64,000 bases of DNA. It comes from Cupriavidus sp. P-10. GTDB lineage: Bacteria; Pseudomonadota; Gammaproteobacteria; Burkholderiales; Burkholderiaceae. Position 1 is the stretch's first letter. Every line of letters starts with the position of its first letter. The notes beneath the pieces were generated by a model. It ran no database searches. It saw only the letters and a program-made list of their open reading frames with translations, and was not told where the DNA came from. The stretch covers positions 2,542,001 through 2,606,000 of the forward strand of contig NZ_AP025170.1 of NCBI RefSeq assembly GCF_003402535.2, given 5' to 3'. Shown in pieces: positions 1 through 8,500 of this stretch. The position numbers were made by a program, and so were the translations under genes.

Positions 1-1
1 G

Positions 2-868
2 TCCGCGCTGCTGATGGTCGCCGCCGGCATGACCGGCTGGTTCGACAAGCTGATGCGGGCGTTGCCGGCCAGCATCGCCTCGGCGCTGCTGGCCGGCATC
101 CTGTTCCGGATCAGCGTGGATGTGTTCGTGCAGGCGCAACACCAGACCGTGCTGCTGCTGGCGATGTTCGCCGCCTATCTGCTGGGCAAGAAGCTGTGGC
201 CGGCCTACGCGGTGCCGGGCGTGCTGGCGACCGGGGTGGCCATAGCCGGCGTACTCGGCCAGCTTGATTTTTCCGGCCTGCGGCTGGAGCTGGCGGTTCC
301 GGTATGGACCACGCCGGCGTTCTCGCTGTCGGCCTTCATCAGCATGGCGATTCCGCTCTTTATCGTCGCGCTGGCGTCGCAGAACATCCCGGGGCTGGCG
401 GTGCTGCGCGCCGACGGCTACCACGTCCCGGCCTCGCGCCTGATCACGGTCACCGGGCTGGCGTCGGCCGTGGTGGCTCCGTTCGGCTCGCACGGCATCA
501 ACCTGGCGGCGATTACCGCCGCCATCTGCACCGGCCCGCAGGCCGACCCGGACCGCAACCGCCGCTATACCGCGGCCGTGGTCTGCGGCATCGGCTACCT
601 GGTGGCGGGCACGCTGGCCGCCAGCATCGCCGCGCTGTTCGCCGCCTTCCCCAAGGCGCTGGTGGTCGGCGTGACCGCGTTCGCGCTGCTGGGCTCGATC
701 GCCAACGGCCTGACCGTCGCCATGCAGACCCCGGCGGAGCGCGAAGCCGCGCTGCTGACCTTCATGATCACCGCCTCGGGCATGACCCTGGCAGGCATCG
801 GCTCGGCGTTCTGGGGCGTGGTCGGCGGCATGCTGGCGTTCTACGTGCTGCGACCGCGCGCGGCCTGA
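2..868 (+). CDS. benE: BenE-family benzoate/proton symporter (5'-truncated by window edge)
   Basis: The reading frame is open from the first bases of the window, so the N-terminus lies outside; about 289 residues of a family that is usually near 390 are visible. The visible part is a chain of hydrophobic helices with the conserved BenE stretch around FGSHGINLAAITAAICTGP, and it ends ALRPRAA-like in a short basic tail. The family imports benzoate across the inner membrane with protons. No aromatic-degradation gene is visible inside the window, so the substrate is inferred from family only. An ATG at 14 is internal to the family fold and is not a credible start. Confidence 0.85.
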   Translation, partial: SALLMVAAGMTGWFDKLMRALPASIASALLAGILFRISVDVFVQAQHQTVLLLAMFAAYLLGKKLWPAYAVPGVLATGVAIAGVLGQLDFSGLRLELAVPVWTTPAFSLSAFISMAIPLFIVALASQNIPGLAVLRADGYHVPASRLITVTGLASAVVAPFGSHGINLAAITAAICTGPQADPDRNRRYTAAVVCGIGYLVAGTLAASIAALFAAFPKALVVGVTAFALLGSIANGLTVAMQTPAEREAALLTFMITASGMTLAGIGSAFWGVVGGMLAFYVLRPRAA

Positions 869-885
869 GCGCTCCCCGGGCGCGG

Positions 886-1395
886 CTACAGCATCAGGAA
901 GCCAACGTCGGCGGCGCGGATCTCGTCCGGCGGCACGCCCTTGCGGCGCTGGAACAGGATGTGCTGCAGCACGCGGTCGCGGTGCGCGGCAAAGGTCTGC
1001 GGGTCCAGCCGCAGCGCCATGCGGGCGTAGTGCTCGGCCATCAGCTTGTAGACCCGGTGGCGCACCAGCAGCATCTCGTTTTCCGCCTTGAGCCGGCTCA
1101 TGGCCCCGGTGTGGTCGTCCTCCAGCTGCCGCATGCCGACCACCACCCGCGCATGCATGCCCCGGTAGCGGTCGATCTCCGCATGGGCCTTGCGCAGCTC
1201 TTCGCGCAGCGACCGGACTTCCTGCATCAGCTTGAGGTTGTGCTCCACGCCGCGCTGGATACGCGTGGCTTCCTCCAACGCATGGTCCGCGGCGGCGATG
1301 GTGTCCTGCCACGGCGTCGCGTCTGGCGCGGGCGCCGGCTCCCCGAACTGCGTTTTCGGCCAGACGGTGGTTCCGTCGATACCGGTGTGACTCAT
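886..1395 (-). CDS. Hypothetical coiled-coil protein
   Basis: This encodes 169 residues with no family that I recognise. Residues 35-120 form a long amphipathic, charge-rich helix (RSLREELRKAHAEIDRY) typical of a coiled coil; there is no signal peptide or membrane segment, so it is probably cytoplasmic. A good ribosome-binding site (GGGGAG, about 4 nt upstream) supports the ATG at 1395. It is convergent with the symporter gene and ends 17 bp from it. Codon usage and GC content match its neighbours. Function unknown. Confidence 0.7.
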   Translation of the reverse strand: MSHTGIDGTTVWPKTQFGEPAPAPDATPWQDTIAAADHALEEATRIQRGVEHNLKLMQEVRSLREELRKAHAEIDRYRGMHARVVVGMRQLEDDHTGAMSRLKAENEMLLVRHRVYKLMAEHYARMALRLDPQTFAAHRDRVLQHILFQRRKGVPPDEIRAADVGFLML

Positions 1396-1648
1396 ACCGC
1401 TCCCCTTACCCCAAAGCCAGCCGCCGGCATCGTGAAGTTCGTGCCGGCTTGGTCAGGCCGCAATACCGCGACTGCCTTGTGCCGCAGGCCCGCGCGGGAC
1501 CTGCCATTGTTCTTGGTTTTTGTGCCATTCAAAACCGCTTTGCCGCTTCGCACAACCACCGCAAGGGAGGGAGGAGGCTTTGGCGCAACATGGCGGCGGC
1601 GCTAAGATGCCGGTCTGGCACTTACCGCCCCCCTTTCCCGCCCCAGCC

Positions 1649-1981
1649 ATGAACGGATACCTGCTCCTCGCCCTCGCCATCGTCGCCGAAGTCATCGCCA
1701 CCAGCAGCCTGAAGGCCTCGCAAGGCTTTACCCGGCTGGTGCCCAGCGTGCTGGTGGTCGGCGGCTACGTGGCGGCGTTCTGGCTGCTGATGCTGGTGAT
1801 GCGGACCGTGCCGGTGGGGATTGCGTACGCGATCTGGAGCGGTGCCGGGATTGTGCTGGTGTCGCTGATTGCGGTGGTGCTGTACCGGCAGATTCCAGAC
1901 CTGGCGGCTTGCCTGGGCATTGGTCTGATTATTGCCGGCGTCGCGGTAATTCAGCTTTTCTCGAAGACGAGCGCGCACTGA
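1649..1981 (+). CDS. emrE: Small multidrug resistance (SMR) efflux protein, EmrE-like
   Basis: The product is 110 residues, exactly the length of EmrE, with four hydrophobic helices. The essential membrane-embedded glutamate lies in helix 1 (AEVIATSSLKASQGFTRL), and the GIAYAIWSGAGIVL signature of helix 3 is intact. SMR proteins work as dimers in the inner membrane and exchange protons for lipophilic cations such as quaternary ammonium compounds. The longer upstream frame (from 1520) is not part of the protein; the ATG at 1649 gives the canonical N-terminus MNGYLLLALAIVAEV. It appears monocistronic. Confidence 0.92.
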   Translation: MNGYLLLALAIVAEVIATSSLKASQGFTRLVPSVLVVGGYVAAFWLLMLVMRTVPVGIAYAIWSGAGIVLVSLIAVVLYRQIPDLAACLGIGLIIAGVAVIQLFSKTSAH

Positions 1982-2040
1982 GCAACGCTATGCTCGGATG
2001 GCGGAGCGCAACGCGGCTTGACTGGTGGCAGCCGAACCGC

Positions 2041-2214
2041 TTACCGCACCTCGCACGGCCCAGGCGTGCAGGTCACGGTGGACCCCGGCGGCACGATGAC
2101 CGTACGACCGCTCGGCGGTGGATCGGAAACCGTTCGTTGCACCGAGATGCAGCTGGCGAGCCCAAGAAGCGGCAACAACGCCAGTGAACGTACGAGCAGT
2201 CCGACACGTGCCAT
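2041..2214 (-). CDS. Small lipoprotein, hypothetical
   Basis: This is a 57-residue product. The start at 2214 is chosen because it directly begins a lipoprotein signal peptide (MARVGLLVRSLALLPLLGLA followed by the lipobox LASC) and is preceded by AGGGAGA. The mature part is short, proline- and valine-rich, and carries two further cysteines. The envelope location is inferred from the signal; the role is unknown. It is convergent with emrE. Confidence 0.6.
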   Translation of the reverse strand: MARVGLLVRSLALLPLLGLASCISVQRTVSDPPPSGRTVIVPPGSTVTCTPGPCEVR

Positions 2215-2354
2215 GGCAATCTCCCTGTCTGGCAAGGCCGCCGCGGGCAGGTGCCCGGAACGCAACCTTTTGCCTTTGCGAAAGTATAGGCAACGAAAGG
2301 CGCAATTGGCCCCGGAGGCGATCGGACTGGGAGGGGAAGAATTTACTGAAGGAA

Positions 2355-2429
2355 TGGTCCCGCCGACAGGAATCGAACCTGTATCTAGCGCTTAGGAGGC
2401 GCTCGTTCTATCCATTGAACTACGGCGAG
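2355..2429 (-). tRNA. tRNA-Arg (anticodon CCT)
   Basis: On the minus strand a full cloverleaf can be folded. The acceptor stem is CTCGCCG paired with CGGCGGG, the D-stem is GTTC/GAAC, the anticodon loop CTCCTAA holds CCT, and the T-arm is ACAGG-TTCGATT-CCTGT. The discriminator A and CCA are encoded. It reads the rare AGG arginine codon. A TATACT box lies about 20 bp upstream. Confidence 0.95.
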
Positions 2430-2450
2430 GGGACCCTGAAGCAGGAGGGG

Positions 2451-2456
2451 AGTATA
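2451..2456 (-). promoter_or_regulatory. Probable -10 box of the tRNA-Arg gene
   Basis: On the minus strand the sequence TATACT lies 21 bp upstream of the mature tRNA 5' end, a usual distance for a tRNA promoter. No convincing -35 hexamer is visible at 16-18 bp. Confidence 0.45.
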
Positions 2457-2528
2457 TCAAAATCCTCTTGCCGGAAGCCACCCGACACAGCCCCCACCCC
2501 ACCATCGAGGATTTGCAGCGGCCGTGCC

Positions 2529-2702
2529 TCAGTGCGACTGGAGGTCCGCCGCGAATGCCAGTGCCTGTCCAAGCGACTCGCATTCGGTAAGGTTGCCGAA
2601 GTCGTCTGTCACGCATATATCCCGATGCCCCCAGAAAGGTGTCCTCACGACGCTTAGTCCAAGGCGGTTCAGGGGTTCGACGATGGTCAGCAGGATCAGC
2701 AT
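2529..2702 (-). CDS. Small hypothetical protein (57 aa)
   Basis: A 57-codon frame begins MLILLTIVEPLNRLGLSVVR and ends ALAFAADLQSH. It shows a plausible protein texture (alternating hydrophobic strand, acidic middle DICVTDDFGNLTECESLG, C-terminal helix) and a weak AGGG ribosome-binding site 4 nt before the ATG. I do not recognise a family. It lies upstream of, and codirectional with, tRNA-Arg. A longer overlapping frame on the same strand runs through the tRNA and is not credible. The GC content is slightly lower than in the neighbours. Confidence 0.45.
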   Translation of the reverse strand: MLILLTIVEPLNRLGLSVVRTPFWGHRDICVTDDFGNLTECESLGQALAFAADLQSH

Positions 2703-2974
2703 GACGCCCTCGCAAGGTTGCGTGAGGGCTCAGTGTCGCCGCGGGCACGTGCCGCATCGGTGGTCTGCGTCACATAACAGAAGAATATTGCGGTTGAAGC
2801 CGGGTTGGTCCGCCAGCGCCCCAGTGATGGGGAAATGCCGACACGTGTTCGCGCGGGTGTCGGCACCAGGCCAACGCAAGCTGCCGGTGCGCTGATGGCG
2901 CGACGCCGTGCCGCTGCCCGGCTAGCCGCGCCGGATGGCATGCTGGCGCCGACCCGGCCAGCCGCCGCTGTCCA

Positions 2975-2990
2975 TGGCACGCGCCTTGCT
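2975..2990 (+). promoter_or_regulatory. Sigma-54 (-24/-12) promoter of the first GG-peptide gene
   Basis: The sequence TGGCACGCGCCTTGCT is a full match to the sigma-54 consensus TGGCACG-N4-TTGCW, with GG and GC 10 nt apart. Transcription would start near 3001, about 40 nt before the ATG of the peptide gene at 3042. The phosphatase gene follows on the same strand and would be co-transcribed. Confidence 0.9.
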
Positions 2991-3041
2991 CTAATCCGGT
3001 ACCGCCCCCGGCGCCACGCCGCTACTACCGGAGACAGAAAC

Positions 3042-3335
3042 ATGGCCACCCTAGCTATCCACGACCTTGCCAGCTGCCGCGAACTTGCATCCGACGCCAT
3101 GGCCCGCGTGCGCGGTGCCGGCGGGCAGTGGGTGTTCGGGTGGATCCGCCCGTTCGTGCCGTCGTCGCCGGTGCCGGCTGGCGCAGTGATCAACTTTTAC
3201 GAGATCAACTACAGCTTCTATGCTGATCAGATGAACAACCAGTTCCAGAACATCGATATCCGCAATAACGCGCCCAACTCCAATATCAGTGTCCAGGGTG
3301 ACCAGGGCGCGAGGAACGACGGCCGCTTGGTCTGA
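3042..3335 (+). CDS. Double-glycine leader peptide precursor 1
   Basis: This is a 97-residue precursor-like protein. Its N-terminus (MATLAIHDLASCRELASDAM followed by ARVRGAGG) is a diverged copy of the leader shared by six other small genes downstream; here the cleavage motif is GAGG rather than RGG. The mature part would be about 69 residues, free of cysteine and rich in Asn/Gln (QMNNQFQNIDIRNN), with an aromatic segment INFYEINYSFY. The start follows ACCGGAGACAGAAAC, the same ribosome-binding context as other family members. It sits directly behind a sigma-54 promoter and 88 bp before the PP2C gene. Export by the C39 ABC transporter is inferred from the leader. Its activity is unknown. Confidence 0.8.
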   Translation: MATLAIHDLASCRELASDAMARVRGAGGQWVFGWIRPFVPSSPVPAGAVINFYEINYSFYADQMNNQFQNIDIRNNAPNSNISVQGDQGARNDGRLV

Positions 3336-3423
3336 GCGAGCGTCGTGGCACGCCCCGGCGCGAGGAGGCACCAAAGGCACCAAAGGGGCAATAAAGGGGC
3401 GCGATGCGGAGCGGAGGCTAGAT

Positions 3424-4200
3424 TTGGGTTTCGATTCGCACTTTCAGTGGACCTCGGCGGCCTGCACCGATGTGGGCCGCGTACGCGAACGCAACGAGGA
3501 TGCGTGCCTGGACCTGCCTGCGCAGCAGTTGTGGGCGGTCGCCGACGGCATGGGAGGACACGCCGTCGGCGACTTTGCCAGCCAGGCCGTGGTCCAGGCG
3601 CTGGCCGCGCTGCCGCCGCAGCCGTTGCTGGAAGACCGGATGGAGGCCACGCGTGCGGCGATGCAGGGCGTCAACCTCGCGCTGGTCGATGAAGCCGCGC
3701 GGCTGGGCGTGCGCTGCATCGGCAGCACGGTGGTGGTGATGCTGGCCGGCGACCGCCGCTGCGGCTGCCTGTGGGCCGGCGACAGCCGGCTGTACCGGCT
3801 GCGCGGCGGCGAGCTGGTGCGGCTGACGCGCGACCACAACCAGGTCGAACGCCTGCTGGCGCGCGGGCTGATCACGCCCGACCAGGCACGCCATCATCCG
3901 GCGCAGAACACCATCACGCGCGCGGTCGGCGCCGCGGCGACGCTGATGCCGGAACAGCTGCTGACCGACGTTGCCGATGGCGACATCTTCCTGCTGTGCA
4001 GCGACGGATTGAGCAATGAGGTCGACGACCCCGACATCGCCGCGGTGCTGGCGCAACAGGACCCGCCGCAAGCCGCGCAGACGCTGCTGAAGATGGCGCT
4101 CGATGCCGGCGGGCGCGACAACATCTCGGTGGTGGTGATCCGCGCCGCCGATCCCTACGGCTCGGACAAAACGCTGGTCAATCCCGAGCTGGACACCTGA
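3424..4200 (+). CDS. PP2C-family protein serine/threonine phosphatase (PppA/Stp-like)
   Basis: The product is 258 residues and spans one PP2C domain. The metal-binding motifs are present in order: RERNEDAC, VADGMGGH, GSTVVV, WAGDSRLYR, LCSDGLSNEV and GRDNISVVV. It removes phosphate from Thr/Ser and should oppose the kinase at 19015-21096. I chose the TTG at 3424 because GGAGG lies 6 nt upstream and because an upstream in-frame ATG (3289) lies inside the preceding peptide gene and adds a low-complexity basic tail. The C-terminus carries SDKTLVNPELDT, a possible FHA-recognised phosphothreonine site. It shares a sigma-54 transcript with peptide 1. This is the phosphatase arm of a PpkA/PppA/Fha-like switch. 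Confidence 0.9.
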   Translation: MGFDSHFQWTSAACTDVGRVRERNEDACLDLPAQQLWAVADGMGGHAVGDFASQAVVQALAALPPQPLLEDRMEATRAAMQGVNLALVDEAARLGVRCIGSTVVVMLAGDRRCGCLWAGDSRLYRLRGGELVRLTRDHNQVERLLARGLITPDQARHHPAQNTITRAVGAAATLMPEQLLTDVADGDIFLLCSDGLSNEVDDPDIAAVLAQQDPPQAAQTLLKMALDAGGRDNISVVVIRAADPYGSDKTLVNPELDT

Positions 4201-4225
4201 GCCCCGCCCCTACCGAGTACCGCCC

Positions 4226-5554
4226 CTACCCCTTGCTCCCGTCCGCCTGCCGGCTGGCGCGGAAATCCTTGGAGTGGATGCCGTGCTTCTTCAGCAGCAT
4301 CTGCAGGTGCGAGCGGTTCATGTCGAAGCGCCGCGCCAGCTCGGCCACGGTGCCGCCAACCTCCTGCAGCCCGCGTTCCAGGAAGGCGCGCTCGGCTTCG
4401 TCGCTGGCCGCGCGCTTGGCCTCGCTGAGCGACGTCGGCATGGCGATGTCCGCCGCACCTGCCCCCACCGCCCCAACCACCGCCAGCGCCGCCGGCTTGG
4501 GCCGGATGTCCTGCGGCAGCTGCGCCAGGTCGGCGGTGTCGCCGGCCAGGCACGAGAGCCGGTACATCAGGTTGCGCAGCTCGCGGATATTGCCCGGGTA
4601 GTCGTAGTGCAGCAGGAAATCGCGCAGCCGCGGCGTCAGCCTGACCGGCGCGCGCTTGAGCATGCTGGCGGCCTCGTCGCTGAAGTAGGACACCAGCAGC
4701 GGGATCTCGTCGTGCCGCTCGCGCAGCGCCGGCAGGCTGACGTGGATGACGCTCAGTCGGTAGAACAGGTCTTCGCGGAAGGTGCCGACCTCGCTCATCT
4801 TGCGCAGGTCCTTGTTGGTGGCGGCAACGATGCGCGTGTCGACCGAGATGATCTCGTCCGAGCCCACGCGCTGGATCTCGTGCGCCTCCAGCACGCGCAG
4901 CAGCTTGACCTGCCCGGTCAGCGGCAACTCCCCGATCTCGTCCAGGAAGATGGTGCCGGTATGCGCGCTCTCGAACTTGCCGCGCCGGTCGTTGCTGGCG
5001 CCGGTGAATGCGCCCTTCTTGTGGCCGAACAGTTCGGATTCGAGCAGGCTGTCGGGAATCGCGCCGCAGTTGACCGAGATGAACGGCTTGTCCGTGCGCG
5101 AACCATTGGCGTGGATCACCTTGGCCATCAGTTCCTTGCCGGTGCCGCTCTCGCCGTCGATCAGCACCGGCAGGTCGGTTGGCGCGGCTTTCTCGGCAAT
5201 TTCCAGCGCTTCGAGCAGCTTGGGGTTGTCGCCAAAGGTGCCCTCGAAGATAAAGCTGCGCTCCATCAGCGCCTGGCGCCGCTCGCGCGGCATGCGCTCG
5301 ACTTCCTGCGCCGGCGGCGCGGCTTCGGCATCGGCCGAGGTTGCCGCCTGCACGAAGCGCTCCTTGTGCGACAGCCCCATGACCTCGTCGCGCAGCGTGG
5401 TGGCCTGCTTGAGCAGCTTCTCGATATCGGGCCGGTCTAGCCGGGATGCCCAGCGCAGCGTCGAGCGCAGGATCTCGATCTTCTCGATCAGCCCGGCGAA
5501 CGACACCGGCGAGGTCACCGAGGCGGGGGTGGCACCCTGGTTGAATAGCTTCAT
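4226..5554 (-). CDS. Sigma-54-dependent transcriptional activator (bEBP) without a receiver domain
   Basis: This 442-residue protein has an AAA+ core and a DNA-binding tail. Walker A GESGTGKE is at residues 134-141, the sigma-54-contacting GAFTGA at 181-186, Walker B TIFLDEIGEL near 201-210, and a Fis-type helix-turn-helix (VAELARRFDMNRSHLQMLLK) near 400-425. The first 100 residues are helical and match neither a receiver nor a GAF/PAS domain that I recognise, so the input is unclear. It overlaps the transporter gene by 4 bp (ATGA), making it the last gene of the exporter operon. Three sigma-54 promoters precede the peptide genes of this locus and are its obvious targets (inference). Confidence 0.92.
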   Translation of the reverse strand: MKLFNQGATPASVTSPVSFAGLIEKIEILRSTLRWASRLDRPDIEKLLKQATTLRDEVMGLSHKERFVQAATSADAEAAPPAQEVERMPRERRQALMERSFIFEGTFGDNPKLLEALEIAEKAAPTDLPVLIDGESGTGKELMAKVIHANGSRTDKPFISVNCGAIPDSLLESELFGHKKGAFTGASNDRRGKFESAHTGTIFLDEIGELPLTGQVKLLRVLEAHEIQRVGSDEIISVDTRIVAATNKDLRKMSEVGTFREDLFYRLSVIHVSLPALRERHDEIPLLVSYFSDEAASMLKRAPVRLTPRLRDFLLHYDYPGNIRELRNLMYRLSCLAGDTADLAQLPQDIRPKPAALAVVGAVGAGAADIAMPTSLSEAKRAASDEAERAFLERGLQEVGGTVAELARRFDMNRSHLQMLLKKHGIHSKDFRASRQADGSKG

Positions 5555-8500
5555 GCTGCGCTCAGTTGCTTCTGCACCAGTTGGAAATACATGCCCTTGC
5601 GTTCCAGCAGTTCTTCGTGCCTGCCCTGCTCGACGATCGAGCCTTCATACAGCACCAGGATCTTGTCGGCCTGCATGATGGTGCTGAGGCGGTGCGCGAT
5701 GATGACCGCGGTGCGCCCACGCAGGATCTCCTGCATGTTCGCCAGGATGTTGCTTTCAGATTGCGTATCCAGCGCCGAGGTGGCTTCGTCGAACACCAGC
5801 AGCCGCGGGTCGTGGTACAGCGCGCGGGCGATGCAAAGCCGCTGGATCTGCCCGCCCGACAACCCCATGCCGCGCTCGCCCACCACCTGCTCGTAGCCGA
5901 GCGGCAGCTTGCTGATAAAGGCGTGGGCGTCGGCCATGCGGGCCACTTCCTCGATGCGGCGGCGGTCGGGACTGTCGTCGCCGCAGGCGATGTTCTCGGC
6001 GATGGTGCCGGAGAACAGCAGGTTGGACTGCATCACATAGCCGACCTGCGCGCGGTAGAACGCCGCGTCGATCACGTTGAGGTCATAGCCGTCCACCGAC
6101 ATCGAGCCCTCGGTCGGCTTGTAGAAGCCCACCAGCAGCTTGGCCAGCGTGGTCTTGCCCGAACCGCTGCGCCCGACGATGGCGACCATCTCGCCTGGCC
6201 GGATGGTGAAGCTGATGTTCTCCAGCACGTAGGGCGTGTCTTCGCCGCCGTAGCGGAAATACAGGTCCTTCATCACGATCTCGCCCTGCAGGTCGGGCAG
6301 CATCACGCGCGACAGCACGTCCTGCGGCTTCTGCTCTGGCTCCAGGTCGAGCACGTCGCCAAGCCGCTCCATCGCCACGCCCGCATCGTTGAGCTGGCTC
6401 CACAGGGCGACCAGACCCATCAACGGCGCCAGCACGCTGCCCATGAAGGCGTTGAAGGCGATCAGCTGGCCGATGGTCAGCTCGCGCTCCAGCACCAGCG
6501 TCGCGCCCACCCACAGCACCGCGATGGTGGTGGCGGCGTTGAGCAGCTGGCTCACCAGCCCCACCAGGATATGGAACGCCTGCGCCTTGTACTGCGCCTC
6601 CAGCGCCTTGGTGTACTTGCGCTCCCAGCGCAGCCGCACCGGACGCTCGATGCCCATGCCCTTGACGGTCTCGGCGCCGCCCAGCGTTTCCATCAGGTAG
6701 GCCTTGGCATCGGTCGACGCGGCAAAGACCTCGCGCGCATAGGTCTTGACCTTCGGCGTCACCACGATCGTCAGCGCCGCGATCGGGATCACGAAGGCAA
6801 TCAGCAGCAGCGTCAGCTTGACGTTGTAGAGGAACATGATGGTGAAGTAGATAAACACCATCAGCAGGTTCAGCGCCGTGGTCACCGTCGACTCCGTCAG
6901 GAAGGCGCGGATGGTCTGGTTCTCCTGGAAGCGCGCGAAGATGTCGCCGGTCTTGCGCTTGGCGAAGAACGAGAGCGGCAGCGACATCGTGTGCTTGAAG
7001 AAGTGCGACATCATGGCGAAATCCATGTTGCGCACCATGAAGTTGGCCAGGTAGGCGCGGATCGTCGACATCAGCTGCGAGAACACGTTGGCGATGATGA
7101 GCCCGGCGATCAGCAGGTGCAGCAGCCCCACGTTCTGGTGCACCACCACACCGTCGAGGATGTTCTGGATGATCAGCGGCGGCACCACGCCCAGCATCTG
7201 GATCACGAAGGTGGCCAGGAACAGGTGCGCCAGGATCTTCTTGTACGGCGCCAGGTAGCTGATGAAACGCAGCCACGGCGAGCGCTGCACCGACAGCTGC
7301 GTCATGCTCTCGCCCGGCGAGAACAGCAGGCAGGTGCCGCTCCAGCCGCGCTCGAACTCTTCCGCGCTCATCTTGCGGAAGCCGATGGCGGGATCGGCCA
7401 CCCACACCCAGCGCGACGAGATGCCGTACACCACAACGTAGTGGTAGCCTTCCCAGTGCACGATGAACGGCAGCTCGAAGCCCATCAGCGAGTCGCGCGT
7501 GCATTGCACGCCGCGCGTGGTGAAGCCCAGCGACTCGCCCGCACGCGCCAGGCTGTCGAGCGTGGCCCCCTGCGTGGTCACGTTGGCCAGCTCGCGCAGC
7601 TTGCCCAGCGTCATCGGGATGCCGTAGTGCCGGCAGATCATCGCCAGGCAGGCCGCGCCGCAGTCCATCTCCTCGGCCTGCTCGACCAGGCCGAAGCGGC
7701 GGATCATCTTCTCGCCCAGCTCGGGCTTCGAATGCAGGTCCAGCAGCACCGGGCGCTTGCGCCGCTCGGCCAGCTTCTTCTGCCGATGCAGCTCGCGGTC
7801 GAGCGCGCGGATGCGCTCTTCCAGCACCTCGCGCAGGCGCGGGTTGCGCTCAAGGATCAGCTGCACGGTCTTCTCGGGGATGACCAGCAGGCGCACGTCG
7901 GTCTCGGCGATGGCCGATGCCAGCTGCTCCTGCCGCATCACGCAGGCGCGCTCGCCGAAGATGTCGCCCTGCCCCAGCGTCGCCAGCGGGAACTCGCTGC
8001 CCTCCTCGCTGCGCACCACGCGCACGGTGCCCTGGCGCACCACGTACAGGCGGCGGTCCTCGCGCCCGTCCTGCTTCAGGATCTCCTTGCCGGCTCCCAC
8101 GCGCTTGACGCCAACGCTGCGCACGGCATCCGCAAGTTCCTGCTTGTCGAGCTTGCCGCGAAGGTCGAACAACCGCGCGACAAAGCCCCCGGCGGAACTG
8201 ATCGCGACATAGCTGGTAACAAAGGACAGCGCGGCCGGGTTGCCGGCGACCAGCGGTTCGGCCACGCTGCGCGGGATCATCAGCAACTCGGTCTTGCCCG
8301 AGGCGCGCACCGACGATTCGTGCCGGTACTCGCGCAGCAGCGCGATATCCGCAAAGACCTCGCCGGCCTTGCGCACGCCCATGCTGATTTCCTTGCCATG
8401 CTCTTCGTTGAACACGCGCACGGAGCCCGACTTGACGATAAACAGGCCAGGCGCGGCGTCGCCGGCATTGCAGACCGTGTCGCCAAAGCCAAAGGTCAGC

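Noticed and set aside
304..1605. Long plus-strand frame overlapping the symporter and coiled-coil genes
   Set aside because: It is antisense or out of frame to genes with clear families and has the His/Arg/Gly-rich texture of shadow frames in GC-rich DNA.
2392..2757. 121-codon minus-strand frame before and across tRNA-Arg
   Set aside because: It runs through the tRNA and has an irregular composition; a different frame there gives the small 57-residue candidate.
3347..3362. A fourth sigma-54 promoter just before the PP2C gene
   Set aside because: TGGCACG is present, but the -12 GC is not at the required 10-nt spacing.
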